Origin: Sphingopyxis panaciterrulae
GTDB lineage: Bacteria; Pseudomonadota; Alphaproteobacteria; Sphingomonadales; Sphingomonadaceae
Assembly (NCBI RefSeq): GCF_014199295.1
Contig: NZ_JACIJH010000003.1
Location: forward strand, 1-64,000
Direction of reading: 5' to 3'
Length of the DNA: 64,000 nt
The notes beneath the pieces were generated by a model. It made no database searches. It saw only the letters and a program-made list of their open reading frames with translations, and was not told the origin of the DNA. The position numbers were made by a program, and so were the translations under genes. Below, one piece after another: positions 1-8,247 of this stretch (position 1 is its first letter; every line of letters starts with the position of its first letter).

Positions 1-514
1 GCACCAAACAGCTTTCCCCATAGCTCAGCCCATGACCACCGCGGTTCGGGCACCGAAGACTTTCCGACGCCTGGCGGCGTCCGAAACTCTAAACGTTAGG
101 AGATTTACCGCTTATGGGTGCCGAATGGTGAAAAGCGGCCCTTTCCGCTATGACGAGAATCAATGCGGTGAACCTCGCCGCCGCCTGCGCCGCATCACCG
201 CCCTTCGCAATGGCTCCGAGCCGTTCCCGTGTCCCGGCGAAGTCGAGAAAAGGCTCGACATTCTCCTTCTTGAGCACGGTGTATCGGCCTCGATCGCTAG
301 ATTCGATTCCTGAAGTTCTCCTCCATTTTTCACCATTCCCATATCTCGACCGCTCCCTGAAGGCCCGGGCTTCGGGAAGCTTCTCCCTATATGCCGCGGC
401 AATCGCGATCGGCCCTGCGCGTAGAGGCGCCAGCGCGGAAGAGTCTCTTTCGCAAGTGCAGCAAAAAGGCTAATCCCTCCCCCGACCTATCTTTCCCCAC
501 CGGAGTCTCATCCC
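1..514. other. Unassigned region upstream of the thiolase gene
   Basis: No gene here can be supported with confidence. Several short frames are open on both strands, as expected in GC-rich DNA. The most protein-like reading is on the minus strand. It is open from about 468 down to a stop at 89-91 and includes a stretch beginning VLKKENVEPFLDFAGTRERL. It has no ATG, only a GTG at 277 followed by 62 codons, and I recognise no family. It could be a small unannotated gene, the remnant of a decayed one, or chance. The last 30 bases before 515 should hold the thiolase ribosome-binding site. Confidence 0.4.
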
Positions 515-1702
515 ATGACCGCCACCGATCCCGTCGTCTTCCTCTCCTATGCCCGCACCCCGATGGGCGGCATGCAGGGCGTGCTGTCGGACGCGAGCGC
601 GACCGATCTGGGCGCCACCGCGGTCAAGGCGGCGGTCGAACGCGCGGGCGTCAAGGGCGACGATATCGAGCGCATCTATATGGGCTGCGTCCTTCCCGCC
701 GGGCTGGGCCAGGCGCCGGCGCGACAGGCGGCGATCAAGGCCGGCCTGCCCAAGTCGGTGCAGGCGACCACCGTCAACAAGGTCTGCGGGTCGGGCATGC
801 AGACCGTCATCATGGGCGCCGAGGCGCTCGCCGCCGGCAGCATCGACCTGGTCGTCGCGGGCGGCATGGAGTCGATGACCAACGCCCCCTATCTGCTCAA
901 GAAGCATCGGTCGGGCGCGCGTATCGGGCACGATACCGCCTATGACCATATGTTCCTCGACGGGCTGGAGGACGCCTATGAGGCGGGCCGCGCGATGGGC
1001 ACCTTCGCGCAGGAGACAGCCGACGCCTATCAACTCAGCCGGCAGGCGCAGGACGATTATTCGATCGAATCGCTGAAACGCGCGCAGGCGGCGATCGCCG
1101 ACGGCGCCTTCGCGGCCGAGATCACCCCGGTGACGCTGACCACGCGCAAGGGCGAGGTCGTCGTCGACACCGACGAACAGCCCGGCAAGGGCAATCCCGA
1201 CAAGATTCCGACGCTGCGCCCGGCCTTTGCCAAGGACGGCACGATCACCGCCGCGACCAGTTCGTCGATCTCCGACGGCGCCGCCGCGGTCGTGCTGACC
1301 CGCCAGTCGGTCGCCGAGGCCAAGGGCGCCAAGCCGGTCGCGAAGCTGGTCGCGCACGCCGCGCACGCACAGGAACCCAAGGATTTCACCGTCGCCCCCA
1401 TCGGCGCGATCAACAAGGTGCTGGCGAAGGCCGGCTGGTCGATCGGCGACGTCGATCTGTTCGAGGTCAACGAGGCCTTCGCCTGCGTCGCGATGTTCGC
1501 GATGCACGACCTGGGCATATCGCACGACAGGATCAACGTCCACGGCGGCGCGACCGCGCTCGGCCATCCGATCGGCGCCAGCGGCACGCGCATCATCACG
1601 ACGCTGATCGCCGCGCTCCAGCGCCACGGCAAGACGCGCGGCATCGCGAGCCTGTGCATCGGCGGCGGCGAAGCGACGGCGGTGGCGGTCGAACTGATCT
1701 GA
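515..1702 (+). CDS. Acetyl-CoA C-acetyltransferase (thiolase)
   Basis: This 395-residue protein has the usual length of the biosynthetic/degradative thiolase II family, which condenses two acetyl-CoA to acetoacetyl-CoA or cleaves it. The nucleophilic cysteine is C91 in NKVCGSGM. A NEAFA motif follows in the C-terminal half. The GHPIGASG box carries H351 and the second catalytic cysteine is C381 in LCIGGGEA, so the catalytic set is complete. It is monocistronic, with a strong hairpin just downstream. The sequence cannot tell a polyhydroxybutyrate (PhaA) role from fatty-acid or ketone (AtoB) use: no phaB, phaC or CoA-transferase gene lies nearby. Confidence 0.93.
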   Translation: MTATDPVVFLSYARTPMGGMQGVLSDASATDLGATAVKAAVERAGVKGDDIERIYMGCVLPAGLGQAPARQAAIKAGLPKSVQATTVNKVCGSGMQTVIMGAEALAAGSIDLVVAGGMESMTNAPYLLKKHRSGARIGHDTAYDHMFLDGLEDAYEAGRAMGTFAQETADAYQLSRQAQDDYSIESLKRAQAAIADGAFAAEITPVTLTTRKGEVVVDTDEQPGKGNPDKIPTLRPAFAKDGTITAATSSSISDGAAAVVLTRQSVAEAKGAKPVAKLVAHAAHAQEPKDFTVAPIGAINKVLAKAGWSIGDVDLFEVNEAFACVAMFAMHDLGISHDRINVHGGATALGHPIGASGTRIITTLIAALQRHGKTRGIASLCIGGGEATAVAVELI

Positions 1703-1710
1703 CGAACGCG

Positions 1711-1738
1711 CGTCGCCCCTGCACAGGCAGGGGCGACG
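1711..1738 (+). terminator. Hairpin after the thiolase gene
   Basis: An 11-bp perfect stem (cgtcgcccctg and its complement) closes a 6-base loop (cacagg), eight bases after the thiolase stop codon. No clear U-run follows, so it may be a repeat-type hairpin that protects the 3' end or a weak terminator. Confidence 0.6.
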
Positions 1739-1882
1739 GACGCCTTCGGACGCGACATTTCGCGACACTTATGTCTGCCGCATAAACGCGGCATTCCGCG
1801 TCCGTTCAAACGGCCGCGCCTATTCCTTTCCCTGTCATCGGGCAGATCCCCTCCCCCTGACGGCAAGACAAGGAATGGCAAA

Positions 1883-2341
1883 ATGAAGAAGATGCAATTT
1901 CTCACCGCCGGCCTGATCGCCGCGATGATGGTTCCCGCAGTGGCCCAGGCCCAGACCGGCGAACTTCGCCGCGACCGGCAGGAAGTTCGCGAACAGAAGC
2001 GCGACGTCCGCCAGGCGGTCCGTTACGGCAATCGCGGCGACGTCCGCGAACAGCGCCGCGACCTGCGCGATGCGCGCCAGGAATATCGCGAGGACCGGCG
2101 CGACTGGAAGCGCGACAAGCGCTATGCGAACTGGCGCGCGCCGTTCAAATATCACCGTTTCGCAGCCGGCAACCGGTTGAACAGCCGCTATTATACACCC
2201 GCCTATCGCCTCAACTACGATGCGCGCTGGCGTGTCCCGCGCGCGGGCGCCGGGCTGAGCTATGTCCGTCATTATAACGACCTGCTGCTGGTCAATGTGC
2301 GCAGCGGCGCGGTCGTCCGGGTCTATCGCGGCTTCTTCTGA
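1883..2341 (+). CDS. RcnB-family periplasmic protein
   Basis: This 152-residue exported protein has a signal peptide at residues 1-23 (cleavage near AQAQ). An Arg/Asp/Glu-rich coiled region covers roughly 25-80 (repeated RDxRQ-like units). The C-terminus, ending in a hydrophobic VVRVYRGFF block, is the RcnB signature (family of E. coli RcnB, a periplasmic factor in Ni/Co homeostasis). RcnB-like proteins are numerous in sphingomonads and mostly uncharacterised, so a metal role is only inferred from the family. A purine-rich AAGGAA lies about 8 bases before the ATG. No efflux gene (rcnA) is nearby. Confidence 0.8.
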   Translation: MKKMQFLTAGLIAAMMVPAVAQAQTGELRRDRQEVREQKRDVRQAVRYGNRGDVREQRRDLRDARQEYREDRRDWKRDKRYANWRAPFKYHRFAAGNRLNSRYYTPAYRLNYDARWRVPRAGAGLSYVRHYNDLLLVNVRSGAVVRVYRGFF

Positions 2342-2410
2342 TCCGCGGACGATCCAGCACCATTCAGGGGGCCGGGCGGGCGACCGTCCGGCCCTTTCGG
2401 CATACAGGCC

Positions 2411-2908
2411 TCAGTCGCCCCAGATATGGGCGGTTTCGATCCAGCCCTTGCGGCCCTTGACGTCGAACAGGCACCAGCCGGGCTTGCAATCGCTGATCCG
2501 CCCGACGACGCCGGGCTCGGCGCGATAGACGATCGCGGCGTTCGGACTCGCCGTCTTGCGCATCGAGCGGACACCGCCGGTGACGATCGCGGTGCGCGTG
2601 CGGCTGAGCAGCCGCGCCGCCATCCAGCCCTGCGCGCCGTCGGGATCTTCGACCTTGCGCCACAGATCGTGGCGCGCGATCACCCGCACCGGCAGGTCCT
2701 TGCGACGATATTCCCACAGCACCGGCACCTCCTGCGACGGCCCCTTGCGCATCCGCGCCCGGTCGACACTGATCGAGGCCCAGTAAGGCACCTGCACCTC
2801 CTCAGCCGCCTGCGCGGCGGCAGGGGCGAAATCGGCGACCGCCATGACGATGCCCGGCCCGGCAACGGCGACGGCCGCAAAGACGACAAGCAAGTGGCGG
2901 ATTTTCAT
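2411..2908 (-). CDS. Secreted SH3-domain protein
   Basis: This 165-residue protein has an N-terminal signal peptide (about residues 1-35, ending in an Ala-rich AAAQAAE stretch). Two bacterial SH3-like repeats follow. The first has the typical RMRKGPS and WRKVEDPDGAQGW segments, and the second has RSMRKTAS, WCLFDVKGRKGW and IETAHIWG. Proteins of this type are periplasmic or cell-wall-associated and are thought to bind peptidoglycan or protein ligands. The gene is convergent with rcnB-like and divergent from the dehydrogenase at 3035. The exact role is unknown. Confidence 0.82.
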   Translation of the reverse strand: MKIRHLLVVFAAVAVAGPGIVMAVADFAPAAAQAAEEVQVPYWASISVDRARMRKGPSQEVPVLWEYRRKDLPVRVIARHDLWRKVEDPDGAQGWMAARLLSRTRTAIVTGGVRSMRKTASPNAAIVYRAEPGVVGRISDCKPGWCLFDVKGRKGWIETAHIWGD

Positions 2909-3034
2909 GGCTTCCTCTTGTCAAACTCCGCAGGGCTTTTCAACTGGCCGAACGGGGGCAGCGGCGGTTCGTCCACAGGCTTTCCGGCAAGGCGCCCCTT
3001 GACCCTCGCGCGCGGGCGCGCTCTATCGGCGGCC

Positions 3035-4033
3035 ATGCCCGATTCCCCTCGCCCGAAGCGCCCGCGCGTCATCGTCACCCGCCAGTTGATGCCGCATGTC
3101 GAGGCGCGCATGGCCGAATTGTTCGAAGTGGTGCTGTCGGCGCGCGACCACGCCTTTTCGGAAGGCGAACTGAAGGCCGCGGTGCAGGATTGCGACGTGC
3201 TGGTCCCCACCGTCACCGACCGCATCGACGCCGATATCATCGCCGCGGCGGGCGAGCGGCTGAAGCTGATCGCCAATTTCGGCGCCGGGGTCGACCATAT
3301 CGACCTCGCCGCGGCGCGCGCGAAGGGCATCATGGTGTCGAACACGCCCAGCGTCTTCACCGAGGACACCGCCGACATGACGATGGCGCTGATCCTGTCG
3401 GTCCCGCGCCGCCTGGCCGAGGGCGAGAAGCTGATGCGCTCCGGCACATGGGAAGGCTGGGCGCCGAGCACGATGCTGGGCCGCCGGGTCGGCGGGAAAC
3501 TGCTCGGCATCATCGGCATGGGGCGCATCGGGCTGGCGGTCGCGCGCCGCGCGCGGGCGTTCGGCCTGTCGATCCACTATCACAATCGCAAGCGCCTGCC
3601 CGCCGCGATCGAGGAGGAACTGGGCGCGAACTATCACGCCAGCGTCGATACGCTGATGCGGATCAGCGACGTGGTGACGATCCACTGCCCGCATACCGGC
3701 GAGACGCACGAGATGGTGAACGCGGCGCGGATCGCGGCGATGAAGCCCACCGCCTATCTGATCAACACCGCGCGCGGCGAGATCGTCGACGAAAAGGCGC
3801 TGATCGCCGCGCTCAAGAGCAAGCGGATCGCCGGCGCGGGACTCGACGTCTATGCGCAGGAGCCGAAGGTCGATCCCGAACTGCTCGCGCTCGACAATGC
3901 GGTGCTGCTGCCCCACCTCGCCTCGGCGACGATCGAGGGGCGCGAGGCGTCGGGCGACAAGGTCGTCGCCAATATCCGCGCCTGGAGCGACGGGCACCGC
4001 CCGCCCGACCAGGTGCTGGAGGGGTGGGCCTGA
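3035..4033 (+). CDS. D-isomer 2-hydroxyacid dehydrogenase (glyoxylate/hydroxypyruvate reductase type)
   Basis: This 332-residue protein has both halves of the family. The N-terminal substrate domain contains NFGAGVDHID and NTPSVFTEDTADM. The Rossmann NAD(P) fold contains GIIGMGRIGLAVARR. The catalytic Arg is in NTARGEIVDE, the Glu in DVYAQEP and the His in LLPHLAS. It most resembles glyoxylate/hydroxypyruvate reductases (GyaR/GhrB-like), but related 2-keto acids are possible substrates. The frame is open further upstream, but the ATG at 3035 fits the family N-terminus. The open stretch before it runs antisense to the SH3 gene. Confidence 0.9.
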   Translation: MPDSPRPKRPRVIVTRQLMPHVEARMAELFEVVLSARDHAFSEGELKAAVQDCDVLVPTVTDRIDADIIAAAGERLKLIANFGAGVDHIDLAAARAKGIMVSNTPSVFTEDTADMTMALILSVPRRLAEGEKLMRSGTWEGWAPSTMLGRRVGGKLLGIIGMGRIGLAVARRARAFGLSIHYHNRKRLPAAIEEELGANYHASVDTLMRISDVVTIHCPHTGETHEMVNAARIAAMKPTAYLINTARGEIVDEKALIAALKSKRIAGAGLDVYAQEPKVDPELLALDNAVLLPHLASATIEGREASGDKVVANIRAWSDGHRPPDQVLEGWA

Positions 4034-4056
4034 ATCGTTGACGTTGCACGGAGCCG

Positions 4057-4140
4057 CTCTGGACTGCTTCGTCGCTGCGCTCCTCGCAATGACGGAACTT
4101 CATAAAGCCTCGTCATTGCGAGCGTAGCGAAGCAATCCAG
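4057..4140. repeat. REP-like inverted pair, family A
   Basis: Two copies of the family A unit (GTCATTGCGAGCG-N-AGCGAAGC followed by AATCCAG) face each other: a degenerate copy in reverse at 4057-4093 and a clean copy at 4112-4140. The same unit recurs at 18238, 20721, 28195 and 49713. The copy at 4112-4140 also forms the left arm of the GIY-YIG cassette. Confidence 0.85.
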
Positions 4141-4484
4141 AGCGTCATTCCGCTCCGTCGATTATATCGGGCCACAGATCCCGCCAGAGCGGATTTTCCG
4201 TTTCGATAAGCTTCAGCTTCTTCGCGCGACTCCCGGCCTTGATCTGTTTCTCGCGCACGATGGCCAGTTCCATCGTCCCGTGCATCTCAAACCAGACGAG
4301 CAACCTGCAATCATAGCGTTCGGAAAATCCGCCCGCCCCTTCGCGATGCTGCCACACACGCCGCGGCAGGTTCGACGTCACGCCCGTATAGAGCGTGCCG
4401 TTCCGCTTGCTCGCCATGATATAGACCGCCGGCTGACGTTGGCGCATGACCGCCCCTGGATTGCTTCGCTACGCTCGCAATGAC
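4112..4484. mobile_element. Inverted-repeat cassette carrying a GIY-YIG gene (cassette 1)
   Basis: A perfect 29-bp inverted repeat brackets a single gene. The left arm is 4112-4140 and the right arm 4456-4484. The gene fills almost all the space: its stop is 4 bases from the left arm and its start codon 8 bases from the right arm. The arms belong to REP-like family A and share the variant base T in GCGTAGCG, which other copies in the window lack. No target-site duplication is obvious. Calling it mobile is an inference from this architecture and from the matching second cassette at 57106-57469. Confidence 0.55.
4145..4447 (-). CDS. Small GIY-YIG nuclease-domain protein
   Basis: This 100-residue single-domain protein of the YhbQ/UPF0213-like GIY-YIG group has VYI at residues 8-10, YTG at 20-22, conserved Arg and His in LPRRVWQHR, and the metal-binding Glu of REKQIK at residue 66. 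The GIY-YIG fold cleaves or nicks DNA in homing enzymes, UvrC and some repair enzymes; free-standing members of this size are poorly characterised. It is roughly half identical to the protein at 57150-57434. It lies alone between perfect inverted repeats, so it is probably not part of either neighbouring operon. Confidence 0.85.
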   Translation of the reverse strand: MRQRQPAVYIMASKRNGTLYTGVTSNLPRRVWQHREGAGGFSERYDCRLLVWFEMHGTMELAIVREKQIKAGSRAKKLKLIETENPLWRDLWPDIIDGAE

Positions 4485-4492
4485 GGGGAACC

Positions 4493-5896
4493 TCAATCCC
4501 CCGTCAAAATCCGGTCGACGAGTTCCTTCACCGTCGGGGTGAAGTTGTTCGAATAGAAGGGGTCGGTCTTGAAATTGAACGCGGCGTGGCCCGCGAACAT
4601 CAGATTCTGTTCGGTGTCGCCGCCGTGCGCGATGTCCTGGAGCGTCTTCTGGATGCAGAAGCTGCGCGGGTCGGCGAGATAGCCGGTCGAATAATCGTCG
4701 TGGTCCTTCCAAGACGAAAAGCCGCAGTGCGACAGGCAGCCCATGCAGTCTGCCTGGTCCTTGCGGATCGTGCCCTTATCGGTTTCGGTGACGAAGACGA
4801 CGGTGTTGTCGGGGGTCTTCAGCGCCTCGGTATAGCCTTCGGCGAACCAGTCGCGCGCGCGGGCGCGGTCGTGCGGGGTGACCCAGAAATTCTTGCCCTT
4901 CACCCCGACGTCGAGCTGGACGACATGGTCGCCGGCCTGCTGTTTCGAATAGGGAATCTGGCGTTCCGAGCGCGCCTCGAGGTCGCGCAGGAAGGGGTTG
5001 CGCACCGCGCTCGAATAAAAACCGGTGGGCGAGAAGCGGTGGAGGAGCACATCGCCCTCGTCGAGCGTGCGCAGCCGGTCCTTCCACTCCTGCGGGATCG
5101 GGCTTTCCTGCGTCAGCAGCGGCCGCGTGCCGTACTGGAAGACGATCTGGCCAAGATCGGGATTGTCGATCCAATGTTCCCAGTCGCGCAGATACCAGAC
5201 GCCGCCCGCCATGACGATCGGCACCGTGTCGGCGATCCCTTCGGCGCGCATCGTGGCGCGCAGCGCCTTGACGCGCGGATAGGGATCTTCGGGGATCAGC
5301 GGATCCTCGGCATTCGACAGGCCGTTGTGGCCGCCGGCGAGCCACGGGTCCTCGTAGACCACGGCCGCCATCAGGTCGGCGACCTTGTGATAGGCGCGTT
5401 TCCACAGCGCGCGAAAGGCGCGCGCCGACGAGATGATCGGCAGATAATGGACATTGTAGCGCCCGGCGATCTCGCTGAGCTTGTAAGGCATGCCGGCGCC
5501 GCAGGTGACACCGGTGACCAGGCCACGGGTCTTTTCGAGCACGCCCTCAAGCACGCGCTGCGCGCCACCCATTTCCCACAGCACGTTGATGTTGATCGCG
5601 CCCTTGCCGCTCGCGACGTCATAGGCGCGCCGGACCTGTTCGACCGCACCGTCGATCGCGTACTGGACCAGTTCCTCATGGCGCTCGCGGCGCGTCAGGG
5701 CGCGATAGATTTGCGGGATGATCTTGCCTTCGGCGTCATAGCTGTCGGCATTGACCGCCGACACGGTGCCGATGCCACCCGCCGCCGCCCAGGCGCCGCT
5801 CGACATATGATTGGTCGCCGATACACCCTTACCCCCCTCGACCAGCGGCCAGACTTCGCGTCCGCCGTAAAGGATGGGCTTCAAACCTTTGAACAC
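4493..5896 (-). CDS. Nitronate monooxygenase-family flavoprotein
   Basis: This 467-residue TIM-barrel protein resembles the 2-nitropropane dioxygenase/nitronate monooxygenase family, which uses FMN. It has GGKGVSATNHMSSGAWAAAG near the N-terminus, then VTGVTCGAGMPYKLSEIA and IVMAGGVWYLRDW. It is longer than the classic enzyme (about 330-380 residues). A C-terminal segment contains DCMGCLSHCGFSSW and a further Cys, suggesting a bound metal or cluster. The frame is open well upstream, but the GTG at 5896 has an AAGAGG Shine-Dalgarno six bases before it and gives the expected MFKGLKPIL start. The substrate is unknown. Confidence 0.8.
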   Translation of the reverse strand: MFKGLKPILYGGREVWPLVEGGKGVSATNHMSSGAWAAAGGIGTVSAVNADSYDAEGKIIPQIYRALTRRERHEELVQYAIDGAVEQVRRAYDVASGKGAININVLWEMGGAQRVLEGVLEKTRGLVTGVTCGAGMPYKLSEIAGRYNVHYLPIISSARAFRALWKRAYHKVADLMAAVVYEDPWLAGGHNGLSNAEDPLIPEDPYPRVKALRATMRAEGIADTVPIVMAGGVWYLRDWEHWIDNPDLGQIVFQYGTRPLLTQESPIPQEWKDRLRTLDEGDVLLHRFSPTGFYSSAVRNPFLRDLEARSERQIPYSKQQAGDHVVQLDVGVKGKNFWVTPHDRARARDWFAEGYTEALKTPDNTVVFVTETDKGTIRKDQADCMGCLSHCGFSSWKDHDDYSTGYLADPRSFCIQKTLQDIAHGGDTEQNLMFAGHAAFNFKTDPFYSNNFTPTVKELVDRILTGD

Positions 5897-5981
5897 GTTC
5901 AACCTCTTTCTCTCCACCGGTCGCACCATCGCGCGCCGGCCCCCGATTGCCGTTTCCGTAAGCGGAAGACGGCGCGTTTTG

Positions 5982-7145
5982 TCAATCGAAGCCAATCCAG
6001 CGTCCGCTGAAAGGGCCATACCCCTGAAGCGCCCGAGCATAGAGCTTTTCATAGGAATCGACCATGGTAGATTCGTCGAAGCGTTGGGCGGCCGCGCGCC
6101 GGTTCGCCGCGCCGATCGCCGTGCGGAGCGCCGCATCGCCGGCCATGCGGGCGAGCGCGGCGCGGAAGGCGGCTTCGTCCGCCGCGATGAAGGGCCGGTT
6201 TTCGTCGGCGACCATTGCCGCGACGTCGCCGACGGCGGGGCTGACGACGGGCAGGCCCGCCGCCATCGCCTCGATCACCGAAATCGGCGCCTGTTCGCTG
6301 AGCGACGACAGGGCGAGCAGGTCGAAATGGCCGATCCAGCGCGCGGGCTGAGCCATGAAGCCGGGCAGGACCAGCCGATCGGCCATGCCGCACGCCGCCG
6401 CCTCGGCCGCGATCGCCGCGCGTTCGGGGCCCTCGCCGACGATCGCCAGCCGCACATGCGGCGGCAGTGTTGCGACCGCGCGGACGAGGCGCGGCAGATC
6501 CTTGACCTTGCGCAGCCCGGCCATGGTGCCGATCACCACCTCGCCCGGACGACGCTCGAAACCGGGGATCGGCACGTCGGGGCCGCGCGCATAGGCGGCG
6601 ATAGCGATGCCGTTGCAGATCAGATGGGTACGCGCACCGACCTTCCACTCGTCGGCGGCGATCCGTTGCAGCAGGGCCGATGGCACCACGACGCCCGCGA
6701 CATGGCGCAGCGCGTGGCGGCGGAACAGGTTGCGCTTCCAGTTGCGCCGGACGCTCTCATCCTCGTTGAACCCGTCCTCGTGATGGATCAGGCGCGCTGG
6801 GATGCGCCCGCGGTGGAGGCGATGCGCCATCACCCCGTCCATCGCGCCCCAATTATAGCTGAGCAGCAGGTCGAAACCGCGCATGTAGCGCGCGAGGTCG
6901 CGATAGCGCGGCAGCGACGGGCGGCCGTGGAGCGGCGGCGCATCCTTTGGGAAATCGACCCTTATCCCTGGCGCGATCGCGTCGCGCGCGCCCAGCGCGT
7001 CGGGCATGGCCGACAGGATGGTATGATGGGCGCGATCCTCCATCAGGTTCATCAGCCGTACCGCCCGCGCCTCCTTGCCGCCGAGCGAGAAGCTCGAATG
7101 CAGGTGCAGGATGCGGATCGGCCAGGGTGCGCCCGCTTCGCTCAC
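5982..7145 (-). CDS. Glycosyltransferase family 4 (GT-B fold)
   Basis: This 387-residue retaining GT-B glycosyltransferase begins with RILHLHSSFSLGGKEARAV, the acceptor-side glycine loop. The C-terminal donor domain has VIGTMAGLRKVKDLPRL, AIVGEGPERAA and the E-x7-E motif in EQAPISVIEAMAAGLPVV. The start is a GTG overlapping the stop of the upstream hydrolase gene (GTGA), so the two are translationally coupled. It probably adds a sugar to an envelope polysaccharide or lipid. No other polysaccharide gene is adjacent, so the acceptor is unknown. Confidence 0.88.
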   Translation of the reverse strand: MSEAGAPWPIRILHLHSSFSLGGKEARAVRLMNLMEDRAHHTILSAMPDALGARDAIAPGIRVDFPKDAPPLHGRPSLPRYRDLARYMRGFDLLLSYNWGAMDGVMAHRLHRGRIPARLIHHEDGFNEDESVRRNWKRNLFRRHALRHVAGVVVPSALLQRIAADEWKVGARTHLICNGIAIAAYARGPDVPIPGFERRPGEVVIGTMAGLRKVKDLPRLVRAVATLPPHVRLAIVGEGPERAAIAAEAAACGMADRLVLPGFMAQPARWIGHFDLLALSSLSEQAPISVIEAMAAGLPVVSPAVGDVAAMVADENRPFIAADEAAFRAALARMAGDAALRTAIGAANRRAAAQRFDESTMVDSYEKLYARALQGYGPFSGRWIGFD

Positions 7146-8119
7146 TGGGCCGGAAGCTCCGCGAGCCAGGCGTCGATGGCGACGAGCGCGTCGGGTTCGT
7201 CCATCGTCGGCGCATGGCCGACGCCTGCCACCTCGACCAGCCGGGCACGCGGCAGCTCGGCCGCCATCTTCGCCGCCGCCGGTTTCGCCAATATGTCCGA
7301 AAGCCGCCCACGCAGGATCAGCACCGGGCTGTCGCCGAAGGCGCGGAAGGCAGGCCACAGGTCGATGCCGGCGGCGTCGCCCGCGAGGCGCAGCGGCGCC
7401 GCGATCTGCTTGTCGTAATCGGCGATCACGCGCCCCTCGGGGGTCAGCCGATGCGTCCGCTTGGTCAGTCGCAGCCAATCGTGGATGCCATATGCAGGAT
7501 AGATGGCGCCGTTGAGCTCGGCATAGGCACGCGCGGCGTGCATCCACGTCGGCTGGCTGCCGCCGACGCCGATATAGTCGCGGATACGGTCGAGCCCCGC
7601 CTTCTCCAGTTCCGGCCCGACATCGTTGAGCACCGCGCCGACGATCCGGTCGGGCAGGCTCGCCGCGAGGAACATCGACACGAGCCCGCCGAGCGAGGTG
7701 CCGATGGTCGCGATGCGCGGGATCGCGAGCTCGTCGAGCAGGGCAACGACGTCCTGCACATAGGTGAGCGGGACATAGGTCATCGGGTCCTTGGCATAGG
7801 CGCTATCGCCGCGCCCGCGGAATTCGACGACGATGGTCTTGCGCGACCGCGCCACATGCGGCGCGAGCGCCTCGAAATCGCGGGCATTGCGCGCGAGGCC
7901 GGGCATGCAGAGCAGCGGCGGCGCATCGGCCGCCGCTGCGGGACCGGGATAGATGCGCGCGTGCAGCCGCACCCCGTCGGCGGACCACCAATAATGGTCG
8001 TCCCATTGGCCGTCTTGATGCGCGTTCGCGTCGCTGCCGATGTCTTCGCTGACCGAAATGCTCCGTCCCTTTCTTCGCGTGGCGCGCGCATCTATCGCCA
8101 AGGCGCGCGCGCGGCGCAA
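7142..8119 (-). CDS. Alpha/beta hydrolase
   Basis: This alpha/beta-hydrolase fold protein has up to 325 residues. It has the oxyanion region PLLCMPGLARNARDF, the nucleophile elbow GTSLGG with its Ser, an acid loop near VLILRGRLSDI, and the catalytic His in GVGHAPTMDEP. Such proteins hydrolyse esters, lactones or haloalkanes, and the substrate is not evident. The start is uncertain. No ATG precedes the domain; TTG codons at 8119 or 8101 are possible, and a purine-rich AAAGGGACGGAG lies just before an in-frame ATT near 8059. It is coupled to the downstream glycosyltransferase and divergent from astD. Confidence 0.82.
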   Translation of the reverse strand: MRRARALAIDARATRRKGRSISVSEDIGSDANAHQDGQWDDHYWWSADGVRLHARIYPGPAAAADAPPLLCMPGLARNARDFEALAPHVARSRKTIVVEFRGRGDSAYAKDPMTYVPLTYVQDVVALLDELAIPRIATIGTSLGGLVSMFLAASLPDRIVGAVLNDVGPELEKAGLDRIRDYIGVGGSQPTWMHAARAYAELNGAIYPAYGIHDWLRLTKRTHRLTPEGRVIADYDKQIAAPLRLAGDAAGIDLWPAFRAFGDSPVLILRGRLSDILAKPAAAKMAAELPRARLVEVAGVGHAPTMDEPDALVAIDAWLAELPAQ

Positions 8120-8247
8120 GCGATCCGTCGCGGCGGCGCGCGGCGGTTGCCGCGTCCCGCTTTCGCCGATAAGAGCGGGCGGATGGTCCGACCAGCCACA
8201 AACGCCCGCCTGTGCCCCGCCCGCTTCGATTACGGAAGAGCGCGGTC

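Noticed and set aside
470-1768. Long minus-strand frame (432 codons) opposite the thiolase gene
   Set aside because: Arg/Asp/Gly-rich composition with no recognisable domain. It is the antisense image of a well-supported gene in GC-rich DNA.
2426-3034. N-terminal extension of the 2-hydroxyacid dehydrogenase frame
   Set aside because: The extension lies antisense to the SH3 protein gene and has no family match; the ATG at 3035 gives the normal N-terminus.
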